A stretch of DNA of 64,000 nt from Otis tarda (GCA_026413225.1 CM048553.1:140500690-140564689), one strand, 5' to 3'. Shown: positions 1 through 12,753, counted from the first letter of the stretch. The notes: generated from the sequence alone by a model not told the origin. Made by a program: numbers and translations.

Positions 1-133
1 GTAATACTGTGGATTGCTTCTCTGGCTTACAGAGGTGTCACGTCCCCGCAGGCAAAATGTACAAAATAGTAGTGCAGAAGATCACAACTTAATTATTGGT
101 TTCATAGCAGTATTCATCTGTGTATTTTTAAAG

Positions 134-253
134 GGCTAAGTTCACCATCAGAAATGCCACCAGGTACAATACTGGGCCTCACTGTTGGAGATCCCCGAGT
201 CAATTTACCAAAAAAGAAGACAAAAACCATGCCAGACTTTGAAAAGTATCAAG
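134..253 (+). CDS. POP1: POP1 coding exon a
   Basis: The acceptor is TTTTTAAAG before 134 and the donor GTAAAA starts at 254. The first two bases complete a codon from an exon outside the window. The frame then reads [15 protein letters not shown] followed by [13 protein letters not shown]. The exon ends one base into a codon. The internal ATG at 154 is a codon within the exon, not a translation start. Confidence 0.93.
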
Positions 254-3200
254 GTAAAATGCTTCACTTATATTGCAGTTCTCTTGGAACTGGCAAAGAC
301 AAGAGATTAGGTTTCTCTCTACGCTTTTGTTTTCATTTACTGCCATCTTCTGCTGATTGTCTCATGCTGTTTTCCTCTATCATTTGTTTTCAGAATGTTT
401 CCCTCCACTTTCTGCAGCCCCTGACAGAACAGAAACAGCTTGAAAGTTGCATAGGTTTTAGAACAGCAATTGTGAGGGAGGGACATGCACCAAAGCTGGT
501 CTTGTGCTCAGTGGAAGCCTCTGTCTGACCATACAGATGATCCAGGTTCGAATCCTGGCAAGGCCAACAGGTGCTAAAAGCTACTTAGTAAGTTTCTGTT
601 TTGTATTTAGTCTTCCTGGTGCTGTTGTATCTTTCCAAGAACATACTTGCTGTTTCATGTTTATAGTCCTACAATGATGAAAGTTGCAATTCCACTGGAA
701 AAAAAAAATTACCATTGCAAGATTAGCATTTCAGATGGCCACAGTGCTGGTTATGTAAAAAAAAAAAAAAAATCAAAGATGCATGTGTGCATTCTGAAAC
801 TTTCATTTCAGTGCTGACTTACACAACATTTCAGTGCAAAATTCTAATTCAGTTGGATTAGAATGTCCTTTAGAAATGTACAAGAGCGTATACAGTATAC
901 AATGGAGTTTGTGTACAGTGTTGTGTAGACATTTCCAGTTAGGTTGACTGGACACAGACTGCCTCACCTAATATGAGAAACGTAATAGCCAGCTAGCAAG
1001 CAGTAGCAGACAGGACAAGTTGAAGGTTTCAGAGACTTGAAAATACTTAATTTCCTTGGTGTTGTGTTAGCAAGATGCTAGAATAATCTAGCCTTACCTT
1101 TCACTTAAGTCAGGTTGAACATCTATTTCAGTTACTGTCTTTTAGCTCTCTGCACAACTCTCTGTTATTTGGATTTTCTTACATCCTCCTATCCTACCCC
1201 CTGTATCTAGAACAGCCTTTCTGCTGTTCATTAGTTCTGCTCAGCTAACTTTGTCATCATTAATGTTCCTGTTGGAAATGGTGCAGCATACGTGAACTCT
1301 ACTTTGGTTCCTTCCTGTTGAGAAGTAAGGTGAGCTATATAGCACTTGTTTACAGATACTGGTTTGAGCTGGTAAAGAAGTTACCAACTAGAAGAAGTAA
1401 TTTCTCCTCCTTCATTCCGCTTGTCACATCTGTGAAGATGTGTTTGAGAAGGCAAGATCAGCAGAAGGCATCTAGGCATTGGAAATGTCTCATATTAGCT
1501 TATCTCCCATTGCTAGAGCTAGTTGTCCCTCAGGAAGGAGGGCCATGGTAGAGAGGTCATGATATAAGGTACGGAGTCAAGAGGAAAAAAATACCTATGC
1601 CTTTTTTCCTTTGGCTGGTTAGAAATGTCCATCTTCAAGATCTTTCTACTTGGGCTTATCCTTCACTCGCAAAAAATCTTCTAAACCATAAGCATTCAGA
1701 AAAGCTGATGTTGCTTTCTGGTTCCTTTCTGAGTGTTTTTTTGTTTCATTATGAACTTAAAACTGCATCTGTTCTCTCTGACTTTTATTCAGGAGAGGGA
1801 GAAGGTCCTTGATCAGCTAGCATGGAAAGGTAAACTGCATGATACCTTCTAATTTAGGTTCTACTAAAGGACTTGATGTTACACAAGCATGTCGCTACTA
1901 AATAAGTTGAGTAGGCAGAAGGATGGAAGAAGACAGGCAATGCAGCTGTTTTCTAGGAGAAAATCAAAAGGACGTGGTAAGGGAGTAAAAAAGGAGAGGG
2001 CAACTGTCCTACAAGAAGCAGTTAAGGAGAGAATAGAGAGGACTAATGGTTCAGCAGGGAAAGTGGTTGCTCTTTTCCACGTTTCCCACCTGAGTGACTT
2101 CCTAACACTGGGAAGAGTTACAGCATCATTCACCATCTCCTGCATACCTATTACATGTGCCGTGGGGGAATGGCAGTTCATCTCTCCTACCTGAGAAACT
2201 CAAGACTGAGGTCTAACTGCCACTCTCCCTCATTGGGTATTCCTAGGTGTTAGTTGGAAAGAGAGGCTATTGTTACTCTTCCAAGACTGTTGTTCCTAAC
2301 CTAATTTTGTAGTTGGCTATGTGACAGCTACTACCTGTGCTATATCTCTGCCTTAACGGGCCTCCTTGTTCAAGTAGCTGAAAGCAGCAAAGTTAATTTT
2401 TTTAAAATACTTCTAGAGAATTAATCCATGTTAGATTATTAAGATCAGTTACTTTTACAACTTTCTAGTCAGGGGAAAGCATTCAAGTACATTTAATTCT
2501 TGGTGGTTTTGAAAGAAAAATTAAAATTGGATATGTGTTAATAAAAGAAAGCCTAGACATAATCAGTTATTGTGCAGAATGCATTTTATGTCTCATCTGT
2601 TCTTTCTATGCAAGCATTATGCTTTCTTGCCACTATTTACTGTTGCAGGACCCATGATAATGTCTTCCTGAATTCCATCAGCTTAGTTTGTAATCTCTTA
2701 GGAGTGTGGGATCTTGTTGCGTATTTCCCTGCCTCTATACACCAATTAGATATATTATTTTTTTCCTGTAAATCTCCTTGATTGCCTAGCAGGTTTGCAG
2801 GAGTTAAAAAATCAGTTAACTACATGAAGGACAACCTATTGAAGGCCACTCAGTGCAAAAGGAACATGTCCAACTGAAAAAGTCTGTAAGCCACAAGTGG
2901 CTAGGAGCTGGCAGAGTGAGGAAACGCAACACTACGTACTGATTCTAGTGTTGTACTCTTTCACAGGACCCTATTATTGGCCACTCTTGGAGTCAGATTA
3001 CTGAAATATCCATCAACAATTTCATCAAAAGCAACATATTCCCAAAGATTATTCTGGCTTGATTCAGCACTTTTGCCAGCATTTTTCTAATCAGTTCTGT
3101 CCCCATGTTCTGGTGCTTTTGCCAGGAGTGACACAGGAATGGAGACTATCCTCCTTTTCAGTTTTTTGAAGGGCAATTTGTTTAACCAAAAAGAGAAGGA

Positions 3201-6200
3201 ATTTAATCATGGCACACAATCATTACAGCAATAGTATTACCAAAATTTCCACAGTAACACCCACCCCAAAAAAAGTTAGTATTCTCCAAGATCTGTAATT
3301 CCATTTGAGTGGTATTAATTTGCCCCTTCTGTAAGAAGAAATCTTTTTACAAGCCTTAGAACTACATAAACTTTCTGAGCCTTGGTTTTGATGTCACCTT
3401 ACTCAGATGTAGTACTAGAGTGAGCTAATCTTTATTTAAGAAATGTTAGTAGTCATTCATTTGCCTTAATGACATGTCATGTTAATGGAGCAATAAAAAG
3501 GACCCCTTGCTGTATTCCACACTTCTTTTTCCCCTTTTTTCTTCCTGGTTATTAAAATACTTTTAGAATTAGTATTAGTAAGATTGAAATGGTACTGTGT
3601 ATGTTAGCAGGTTCTGTATGTGCTTTAGCCTCTCTTGTTCTTTAACATTTTATAAAAACTAACTGGTTTTCTTACAAAATCTTTACTAATTTAAAGATGC
3701 ATTGTTTGTCAAATGAGTGAATGGTTTAGGTAAGTTACAGACATCATCTTTGCTTGTGGATTGTCATACATGCAATCTTTGAAATTATATACATCTGTCC
3801 ATGTCCCTTCTTTCTTTCTTTTTTTTTTTTTTTTTTTTTTTTTAATGCTGTCCAAGATATGCCTCTGGTGGTTTTTTTTCCCCCCTGTGAGTGACATGCT
3901 AACAAATCAAAGGTAATTCCAGTCTTTCCCAGTTAACTCTCATTCACTCTCACTCCTGAATGCATATGCATGTGTGCAAGCACATGTTATAGACACGTGC
4001 TGATGGAATGTAATCAAAAAACTTTCTTCATTTCTTCAGGCTGGGGTATGGAAAATTTGTGAATAAATCACTTTTCACTGCCTTCTCAGTCAAGACTCCT
4101 AGTAAGCAGTCAGTGCTTACATGACTGCAAATTAGTGCTGTTCTTTTGTCCATTTTAAAGTATGCTTCCAGCATTTTGATATGCATTTACTGTCTTCTAT
4201 GGGAGAATGCAAATTCCACTGCCTTAAAAACTGCTCAGCTAGCAGTATGGTGGGGCTTTTAAACAGTCAGTGAATGAGATGCGTAGAAAGAGAATGCATC
4301 ATGAAAGATAAGTGAGCTAAAGTTCCTTCTGCAGACGGAGAGCCTGAGTCCTTGCCTGTAAATGCACCTCTTGCAGAGGTTTAGGTATCTGGTGTCAGTT
4401 GTCTTGGTACCACAGACCCCTATGTACGTATGGCTGAAATGACTCCCTAGCAGTGCTTATATTTTTGCTTTTTCTGCTATTTCCTCACAGAGGGAAGGAA
4501 AAATTTCAAATAGAAGAACTTTTACACTTAGGTCTGTCTTTTAAGACTGTTAAGATAATCAGCTACAGAAATCAGAAAAACAGCTTGAAATGGAACAAAC
4601 TCTTCCTCTGCCTGCCTGTATTGTCTGAGCACCAACCATTGACACAGCAGAAGTAAATAATGTGCTGATTGTCGCTGAGCGTTGTGTGCTCAGTAATACA
4701 ACTCCCTGTTTCCTATACTAGCTCAAACATCTTACTTCCACTGTCATCAGCAATTTGTCCATCAGTAGGGTTATTTCCCCAGCAATCTTAAAGTGTGGAC
4801 TGAAGAAAACAGGAGAGAGGTAAGAAATAAAGAGAACTAGTGTGAGGATTTGGGATTATGATTTGAATTGTAGTGTACTTATTAGAGAGATGAAATTCTT
4901 CAAGTTCAGTGGGCATCAAGGAGAAAGAATGTACCCAGTTAGAGAAGGATATTGTAGGGTAGAGAGGAGGATATTGGATGGACTGTGGTGATGGAAAGAG
5001 ACTGACTTAATAGGGCTTTCTAAAGTGGAAAAAAATACTTACGCCATTATAGAATATAGGAATTGTACAGAACATGACAGGGATAGAGTGCCTAAACTCT
5101 GGTAATAGAAAGAAATTGTAAAAAAAATCCGAGAACGTTACAGTGAATAATTTACAGTTGAGGGAACTAGAACATGTTTAAATAATTTAACATAAAGCGA
5201 TTCTGGTGTTAGCAAATGCTTTCTCTACAGAAGATGGAACAGTCACTTGCTTTATGTTTGCTTGTAATTATGTGCCCTTCCCCCTTGGGTATGTGTAGGA
5301 GTCAGGAAGGAATTCTCCACCACCACTACACACAGTTTTGTTACTGTCTTTTTTTTCCTTCCTTTGAGGCACTGATATTTGCTTTATCTCCAGACAGAAT
5401 GTGCTTTGCTTCTAGGTGTACTGGGCTCTTCTGGGTTCCTGCTCAGGTTCCTGTCCTTAATTTTGCATCTGAGAAGGAATTATTATGGCTTAATTGGCAG
5501 GGAGTTGGCAAGGATTTCCTTTTTAGTTGTATCATTCTTAGTTTGAAGGAATGCTGCCCTAATCTGATAATTTCTTTAGTATTTCTTCCTCTCACATAAA
5601 TGTAACTCATCAGCAAGAATGCATAGCAAGTATCAGCTTAATAACACCATCAAACTGTCAGGAGTGCTGCTGTATTTAACATTTCTTTTGAAGGATTTCT
5701 CAGCTGTTAGTAATGGGGACATCTTAGAGGTTACAGATTTTAATTAAATAATTATTGCAATTATGTTTGGCAGTACCTATTGTATTGTTAATACCACTGA
5801 ATAATCTGTATCTTCTGTGCTGAGAGTTTTTTTGTTGACATTTAACTGGAAAAATTAGCTGAATCTTCTTTAGAAAGGCTTAAGTGATTTAAAAAACAAA
5901 ACCCAACACTTTATGTTCCTTTGATATGTAAGACCTCGTAGATGGTGAAATGTGCAGCGGTCCCTGTAAGTTTTAATCACAGAACTATTAATAGGTTCAT
6001 TGTATTGTTTATTGGTGAGAATTATTTTACTTAAAATATGGATCAGCTGTACACTGAAGGCTTTGAATCCATAGATCACTAAAGGTAGGTATATATTTTC
6101 TCTGCTTTGGTTAGATTGTGGAGCTGAAGAAGAGATAGGCTATTGAATACCTCAGTGGTCAGTTTTAAAGCTAGAATTCTTTGTCTTCAGTAATGCACAC

Positions 6201-9200
6201 AACTGTTGGTCTGTGCAGAGGTAAGCAAAGAATAGTCCCTTCCTTGAAGTGCAGAGCCTGAAAAGATCCAGACTGGGAAGCTAGTGCTAGATAAGTAGTT
6301 GCATGCTGGTCATATCCATAAAAATATTTCCTGAATGTACATTTCTTAAAAGTCACCCTTGCTTCTCTTAACAGGTTTATGTAGGTGGACTTATTTCAGG
6401 CTTTGTAATGTTACTGTTTCTGATTTTTACCAAACCTGTTGAGCTTCACACTCTGCCTGGAAGGTCAGATTCCAGAATATTAAAGGTGGCATGCTAAAGA
6501 CACAACTTATATTGCCAAAGGTGATGTCATGTGTAATAAGAAATGCCTGTTTGTAAGAGAATGCCAGGTTAATGCTTCTAAAACTAAGAGTTTATTTCAT
6601 GTTTTGTATTTGGAAAAACATGTGATAGTAAGATGTTCCAAAAGCTGTGATGCTTGTTAACCTTTTAATAGTCTGTTTTCTTAGTTTATCTGCTCATTGT
6701 ACTTGTGATAGTGGGGTGGTTTTGGTAATTCAGTGCTTAAGCCACAAAAATTGTTTGAATCTTGTTTGAAAGTTCTCTTCTTTTGTAGATAATGATAAAG
6801 TTAGGCAGCTGTACCTGAAGGGTGTACCTGTAGACTGTGCTCACAGCTTTATCTGGGACCAAGACATCTGTAAGAACGTCACTGAAAATAAAATCTCAGA
6901 GCAGGTAACTAAGAAGGTGGATTGCCATGGAGAAAATGGCTGATGTTCCACAGAGCGAGACTCTTGAAACTTGTATATAGAATAGAAATCCGAGAACAGT
7001 AGTTTCCTGATATCATAGTATCCAGCTGCTGAATTGTTTATTTTGTAGCATTTGTGTAATGTTCTTGCACAACTATTCTTCATGATTCAATTAGAAAAAA
7101 AGCTTTATTGGATTGCCTACAGGACTACACAGTTGTAGGTTTATTTATCAGAAGGATTTGGAATTGGCTTTTCCTACATCATCTTGACTCGTGTGCAGCA
7201 GATAAAAGGGATGAAGTGGCACAGAGAGGCTCTGGTCGTTCACTCCTCAGTCATAGCCAGGACGATTCTTCTGACGAAAGAATTGCGGAAGTTGGAAGGA
7301 AATAAATCCCTCTGGTTCTGAACTGCAGCGCTTGTGTTGTGGGTGTTCTGGGCAATACCTGTGATTCGCAGACAGCTTTAAATGTACTGTTACGGGTTCG
7401 AAATCTCCTATCTTGACACTTCTGTCGGAGCAACCTATCAAATGCCGAGTGAACAGGTGATTTAGTTACAAGAGGTGATAAACTTTTGGCACTGTTGTAA
7501 TCAAAAAAAGAAAATATTTGCATGGCAGAAACATATCTAAATATTCTCTTTGTGAATATTAGTTTTCTGTTCTTTCAAATTGGCTGCCGGAGTGTAAGAA
7601 AGCAGAGTACTTAGAAAATACTACACCAGCACGTAACAGTTATCAGCACAATCTTTTTGTATATGACAGTGTTTTCATGCTTTCATAAAAGATAATGTTT
7701 ACCTTTTAAAACAGGTGATGCAGAAGGGAGATGTAAAGTGGTGGTTTGATGGTCTGTTTGTTTGGTTTTTTTATATAAATGTGTTCTTAATGTGGTACAA
7801 TGTAATATAACAACTGGTGATTGACAAAGCCTTGGTGCCAGCAAGCTTTACATGAAACTGTTTTGTGACCAAATATGCTTCCTGTCTCCCTGGGTGTAGC
7901 TCAGATTTGCTCCATGTATTGACAGACTAGACTGAATGGGTGCATTCAGACAGGCTTGTGCACAAACTTAAAAATATCAAGTTGCAATATTTGTTTTTCT
8001 TCCTTCATCTGTGTTGTACGTTTTTGCTCTGAGTTTCCGTACTTGACCTCCATCAAGGTCTGTGGAAGTAAGAAGGGGAGAAAAAGGGTGCTTATTTTTT
8101 TATAAAAAACATTTTTCATGCCTTTCATTTATAAAAAACACCTTTCATGATGAAGGTCAGTTCAAATGTGTAGCATATTACCAGTATATTTTTCCTAGTT
8201 AGAAGCGCACCTCCTCTCCATATCTTGGAACGGTATCTGGCAGAGGGAAAAATGGTTACGAACTTATGGGAAATGTCTCCTCCTTTTCAGGATTTAAACC
8301 ATATGAGAGCCCAATTACTGGTACCTGGATCACACCTTGATTTGGGTCCTTGTGAGTCTAAGATTCCCATACTGTTGGTGCAGCAGCCAGGGAAAATAGC
8401 TGGAGAAGATCGACCAGGATGGGGGAGTGGCTGGGATATCTATCTCCCAAAGGGCTGGGGCATGGCTTTCTGGATTCCTTTTGTAAGTGACTTTCATTGC
8501 AAATTGCAAGTAAATATGACAAATTATATAATATGATTCAAAATCATAGATTTTAGAGAGTATACATCACATTGTGTAATCAATTCACAATTACAGGGTT
8601 AAAATTCCACTTTAAAAGAGGATGTATTAACTGGTTCATGACAGAGGCGTGGTCTTAAAATCTTAAAAATAAACAATAGCTTTCCATATCTTCTGTTGGG
8701 TGTAACTGTGCCCACATGGCACTCTAAAGCAGGAAATGAGTGGAGAGCAAGAAGAGAAAGCTAATGCTGTAGCTCTTTGGTTTTGTGTTTGTAAGGGCAT
8801 AGGTCTCTAAAGAGAAATCATTTCGTGGTGCTGCAAATCCATTTCCAGCTTGGCTATCTCCATGACTCTATCAACAAATTGATTGCCTCTGATTTGGGAG
8901 TGAGCTTGAAACACAAAATTTGAGTTAAGCACAGCACCACTCCTCTGGTGCTGTTTGGAGTATGCTGCTTTGCATGTTTAGATGGCAGTTTTAATGTCTT
9001 CTGCAGTTTAATTTAGGCTTTTGAATGTGCAGGGGGATTAATTGGAGTGATACCTATTGTACAGTTAAAGTAAATTGGGCAGTGACTTTGAAGTAATATG
9101 ATGTTCCTGGTAATGATCAGAACCTGTGAAATTCTCTTCAGTTTTGTTGATAGTTTTTCAGAATTTATATTTAAAGACCATGAATAACGTTTTTGTTGAA

Positions 9201-12200
9201 ATGAGCATCTAGAACTGTGAAAACCATACCTAAGGTTTTTTGGGTTTTTTTTTGAAAGCTGAAGTAATACAACTTTCCATTTTCTAAGGCAGTAGCTTCT
9301 GGAGCATTAATGTTTTGTTTCTATTAGGAACCCAGAATCAGTACAAACATTGCTTTTCCTGGATTTTGGTTTTTATAACAGATATATCGAGGTGTACGAG
9401 TCGGTGGCTTGCAAGAGGCTTTAAAGCATTCTGAATATCAAAGAATACCTCACACTCCAAATGATTTCCCAGACTGTCAGGCGGGAATGCAGTTCGCCAA
9501 AGAACTGGAAGCCAGTCTTCTTGAAAAATTCAAACGGTAATTTGAAATTCAAAATTGATTGCAAGAATGAAAAAAAAAATACCGCTTAAAATATTCCCTT
9601 AATTATCTGTTGTTGTGTTCATTTAGACTTGAACTTTATTAAGGTCTTTCACTAGCGTTTTCATTCCTAGTGTTACAAAAAAGAAAATAATCCTAGATGT
9701 ATTTAACAGAAAACCTTTACTAAACAGGGCATATAAATTAACTAAAACCTATTCCCAGAGATATCCTCAGTTATAAGGCTGTAACAAGGCTGCATAACAA
9801 TAAAATAAACAAAGCTATTTCAAGCTCCCTTAGCAGCAAATGAGGGAGGAGGTAGGAGAAGGCAAAGGCAGAATATCAAAGCATGTAGTAAGTGTTAAAG
9901 AATAAAGTGAATGAACAGGTGTATTTCAGTGTCCACTTTTAAAATACCAGGTATTCTGGAGTTTGCCTTAATTTTCACTACAGTGAACGCAGAACTCTTA
10001 ACCATGAATATGGGGTAGCTGGAAATGTCCTCTGTGCCGACTGGTGTTGGCTCCCCTTCTGGCTATAAAGGTGAAGTAAAAGGAGTTTAGAGGAAAAGGT
10101 GGTGGTGTGACACTCGTAGTAGATAGAAATATCCAGCATGGCTGAAAGGATATAGTGGTTAGAAATACAGCTGTGCTGTCTAGAAGTTAAACTTGAAAAT
10201 TCTTGCTCAGTGAGATTACAAAGGGAATGCACAGTTAACTTCCTGTTCTAAGTACTTGGTTTTGAAAACAGAAAATGTTACTAGACCAGCAGAACAAAGT
10301 AGACAGCCTTTTCAAATGCTAGGGACTGAATAAGGACTCGGGAAACAAATATTCTTACCTGCTTGATTTATCATTTAGACGTCCACCTGCAAAAAGGGCA
10401 AATTATGTCAAGCTGGGCACCCTGTCCCCTTTCCTCTGTCCTTGGGGGCAGCTGACGAAGAACTGGGAAGGAAGAATGAAAGCTTCAAGAGAATTTGTAT
10501 ATCCTTCTTCCCCACACCCTGAGCGCTGCACAACTGAAGGGCATAGCTTTTGTGACTCCAAAACAGAAGTGGTCAAAGAAGCTTGCCCTGAGACTGGTGA
10601 GATAGAGGAGACCATGGAAATAACAAGCTCTGAAGGTGTCCTAAAGACAGAGGATGTTTCAGGTGCCCAAGACTTGTGTGAGAGAGATGAAACTATGACA
10701 AATGACTTTATTGTCCTCAGGTATGTCAAAATGATACACACATGTGTCGTGTTATTTCTTTGTTGGGAATTATTGAATTGAGGAAATGAATTACTCAGCC
10801 TTGATTATTAAGATGAAAGAATTATTTGATCTAAATAGAATGAGGACATTAAACAATTTTGTTGTGAATTGGAATTCACAACAGTGAATATAGAGTGGAA
10901 GTCCTTCTGCTTTTCCCCAGCAAACTTGGTGACTAGATGAAGTACATTTCTTAAATTATCTTAAATTTAACACTCTTTGAGTTTAGTATGTTCTTGGAGT
11001 TGGATTCTGTCTGCTTCCAGGAGGATGAAGCTTTTAGAGGCTCATATTTGTGATTTTAAAACTGTTGCTGTGTAAATCAGATTGCATTCTCTTTTCTAAT
11101 ACATAATCACAGGTGGTTCTTGCACTACTTAATAAGGTCTATAAAGAAAATAGAGACTCTCCTGCATTCTAGTGCAACGCATGAGGGCAGCAACAGTGTT
11201 TGGAAAGTGCCTGAAAGCAGGTCTTTCGTTTTTGTGTAGTTATCAGGGGAAGAAAGCTTTGGCAGTTCTGGACTGTATTAGTGTCACTGACGGTTTTAGA
11301 GCATTTGTAATTTAACAAGTTTTGGAGGTTTTAACAAGTAATGTTTCCTGAACGAGAAGTAGCCTCATGCGTGAATTCCACTCACTCATATTCTTTTTGC
11401 GCTCGGAGTGATACAAATACCAGCTTGGAAGGTTACAGAAAGCCCCAGGACTTTTTAAAGTCATACTTGTGCAAATATGCAGGGCACTGGATTTCTGTTA
11501 TACTACTTGTTAATAACTATGAATGCTTATTTTAAAAAATTTTTAATAGGAACGAGAAACTACTAATGCAGTTATCAGCCTGGTGCTATCCCACTGCTGG
11601 AAAAGATCGGCGAGTCCGCCTTGCTTCTCGACTGGGACAGAAGGAAATGACTGGAGATGTCTTTTTGCCAATCTTGACAAGCTATCCAAGGGCTCTTGTA
11701 TGGGTCAACTTGTCTCTCTTGAGAAAGGGGAACCCTGAATTACATGCCATGATTTGCATCCCAACAGAAGATGATTTGCTGCATCTAAGCAAAGACAGAC
11801 TTTTCTGTGGTCCTCAAGAACCCCGACATCATGATATTTTCAAGCACAAGGTACAGAAACTAAAAGAGGAGAAGAAGAAGAAGAAGAAGAAAATGGATAA
11901 CATGAAGGCTCTAGAAAGTGATCCTCTGAGTGTTCCAGATAAAGAAGCAACTGAGGAGCATGAAGACCTCATTCTTGGTCTTTGGTCAGATGCTCTCCCA
12001 GATGTTACTTCCCACTGCTCCAGAACTCTCTTGGGATATGTTACTCGAGGGGATTTTTCATTGGCTGTGGGCTGTGGAGAAGCACTGGGTTTTGTTAGCT
12101 TGACAGGGTTACTTTATATGTTACACAACCAGCCAGCAGATAAAAAAGGGCTCGTTTTGTTAAGAACTCCAGCATCTTTACAGTACAGATTTGCAAGACT

Positions 12201-12216
12201 TAAAATTGACATTTAA
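134..12216 (+). CDS. POP1: POP1, ribonuclease P/MRP protein subunit (C-terminal half, six exons)
   Basis: POP1 is the largest protein of RNase P and RNase MRP, the nuclear and nucleolar ribonucleoproteins that trim tRNA 5' ends and process rRNA precursors. Coding exons are 134-253, 6789-6904, 8291-8482, 9382-9536, 10379-10720 and 11550-12216. All have AG/GT borders and phases that join without a break, giving about 529 residues. I recall human POP1 as about 1024 residues, so roughly the N-terminal half lies left of the window. Recognisable blocks are [12 protein letters not shown] in exon 1, LVPGS and [10 protein letters not shown] in exon 3, YRGVRVGGL and DFPDC in exon 4 (the last three within or near the POPLD domain), VKLGTLSPF in exon 5, and [25 protein letters not shown] and SLQYRFARL near the end. 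No disruption was seen. Identification rests on recalled human POP1, not on a search. NIPAL2 lies downstream in convergent orientation. Confidence 0.96.
498..566 (+). pseudogene. decayed tRNA-like sequence in a POP1 intron
   Basis: A 69-base segment folds like a shortened tRNA. The 5' GGTCTTG pairs with the 3' CAAGGCC in seven pairs, one of them U-G. The D-arm region TGCTCAGTGGAAGCC looks like the common TAGCTCAGTGGTAGAGCC with single-base losses. An anticodon stem TCTGT/ACAGA encloses an eight-base loop, CTGACCAT. A perfect T-arm CCAGG-TTCGAAT-CCTGG contains an intact B box. The short D arm and oversized anticodon loop argue against a working tRNA, and the isotype cannot be fixed. It may be a tRNA pseudogene or the head of a tRNA-derived SINE. 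No CR1-like SINE tail follows. Confidence 0.55.
3809..3843. repeat. poly-T / CTTT-rich low-complexity tract
   Basis: A short CTTT run grades into more than 20 consecutive T. No target-site duplication or element body was recognised next to it, so it is called simple low complexity rather than a retrotransposon tail. Confidence 0.85.
6789..6904 (+). CDS. POP1: POP1 coding exon b
   Basis: This 116-base exon lies between a TTTTGTAG acceptor and a GTAACT donor. It enters one base into a codon and leaves on a codon boundary. It encodes 38 full residues, including [19 protein letters not shown], which matches the recalled human segment with HSFIWNQDICKSVTENKI. It is too short to appear as a conventional long open frame. 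Confidence 0.94.
6905..8290 (+). other. POP1: POP1 intron between exons b and c
   Basis: Non-coding. The stretch 7195-7440 is less AT-rich than its surroundings and includes several CpGs and a GGTTCGAAATC string near 7395. No closed tRNA or snoRNA structure could be built around it. At about 8099-8152 the string TATAAAAAACA recurs with CTTTCAT after each copy, a small local duplication. Confidence 0.7.
8291..8482 (+). CDS. POP1: POP1 coding exon c (POPLD region)
   Basis: Exactly 64 codons lie between CTTTTCAG and GTAAGT, with phase 0 at both ends. The frame holds [26 protein letters not shown] and [19 protein letters not shown], the tryptophan- and glycine-rich core I associate with the POPLD domain of POP1 proteins. 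Confidence 0.95.
8483..9381 (+). other. POP1: POP1 intron between exons c and d
   Basis: About 0.9 kb of AT-rich intron with normal borders (GTAAGT to AACAG). No embedded gene, repeat or RNA was recognised. Confidence 0.8.
9382..9536 (+). CDS. POP1: POP1 coding exon d
   Basis: The exon is 155 bases, preceded by TTTTATAACAG and followed by GTAATT. It enters in phase 0 and leaves two bases into an arginine codon. It encodes [19 protein letters not shown] and later [18 protein letters not shown], continuing the POPLD domain from the previous exon. Confidence 0.95.
9537..10378 (+). other. POP1: POP1 intron between exons d and e
   Basis: About 0.84 kb of intron with GTAATT and TCATTTAG borders. 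An open frame on the minus strand (9978-10232) has no recognisable content. Confidence 0.8.
10379..10720 (+). CDS. POP1: POP1 coding exon e (variable acidic linker)
   Basis: The exon is 342 bases, with acceptor TCATTTAG and donor GTATGT, and phase 2 at both ends. It opens with the conserved [19 protein letters not shown], then passes into a low-conservation Glu/Ser/Thr-rich linker (about 70 residues, including [17 protein letters not shown]). It ends with DFIVLR, matching the recalled human HLCVLRS junction. Confidence 0.93.
10721..11549 (+). other. POP1: POP1 intron between exons e and f
   Basis: About 0.83 kb of intron with GTATGT and TTAATAG borders. It contains TTGTGAATTGGAATTCACAA near 10861, a short perfect palindrome. 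No gene or repeat was seen. Confidence 0.8.
11550..12216 (+). CDS. POP1: POP1 terminal coding exon
   Basis: The acceptor TTTTTAATAG precedes 11550, and translation runs to a TAA at 12214-12216 (221 residues). A lysine-rich charged linker ([12 protein letters not shown]) separates an [10 protein letters not shown] block from the conserved C-terminal block with [25 protein letters not shown] and [15 protein letters not shown]. The protein ends in [13 protein letters not shown]. The lysine run is encoded by a pure GAA/AAG tract at about 11871-11892. Confidence 0.97.
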
Positions 12217-12753
12217 GCATCATTGCAATGTAGTAGATTGCCAAAAATGCCAAAGAATGTCTGTTTTCTCTTCTGTGGCCTTTTTGATATGTGTCAAATT
12301 CTGAGCCCCAACAATGTCTTGAGGATTATGAAATAATTTAAAAGCTTTGTAACATTATTCATGAAAATAACTAATGCATAAACAGACCTAGTGTTACTTT
12401 TGATGTCTGCTTTGCTCAGGATTTCTAACAGTAACACATCCATTATCATCATCATCTTTAGAGAGGCATATTGTTCATTTTTCACCTTAGAGCAGTGGAT
12501 GCTATAACAATACACAGAAAATCATTGTTTTCATTTTAGGAATCTTTTGATCAGACGGATTGTAACTGTCCAGTGCACTTTCACATGTAACTGCATGCGA
12601 TCTGGAGCAGTGTATATAGCAAATGGCTTTTCCTGAATCCTCGTGTCCGAGTACATGTGGCTGCAGTGGAACAGAGCTAAGCAGACAAACCTAGCTGAGA
12701 AAGCAGAAGGGTACTTACTTTGGTGTAAAAGCTCTATGCTTAAATGAAACACA

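Larger units (their letters stand above)
254..6788 (+). other. POP1: POP1 intron between exons a and b
   Basis: About 6.5 kb of AT-rich intron. It holds the tRNA-like relic at 498-566, short A runs near 756-771, a poly-T tract at 3809-3843, and scattered open frames up to 127 residues with no recognisable similarity or coding pattern. Nothing else could be identified. Confidence 0.85.

Noticed and set aside
154-528. 124-residue plus-strand open frame starting [10 protein letters not shown]
   Set aside because: Only its first part (to 253) is coding, as an internal POP1 exon. The rest reads through a splice donor into intron and then into the tRNA-like sequence.
7195-7440. Possible snoRNA or tRNA in a POP1 intron (GATGAAG, CTGA and GGTTCGAAATC strings)
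   Set aside because: No terminal stem with properly placed C and D boxes, no H/ACA arrangement and no second tRNA arm could be found.
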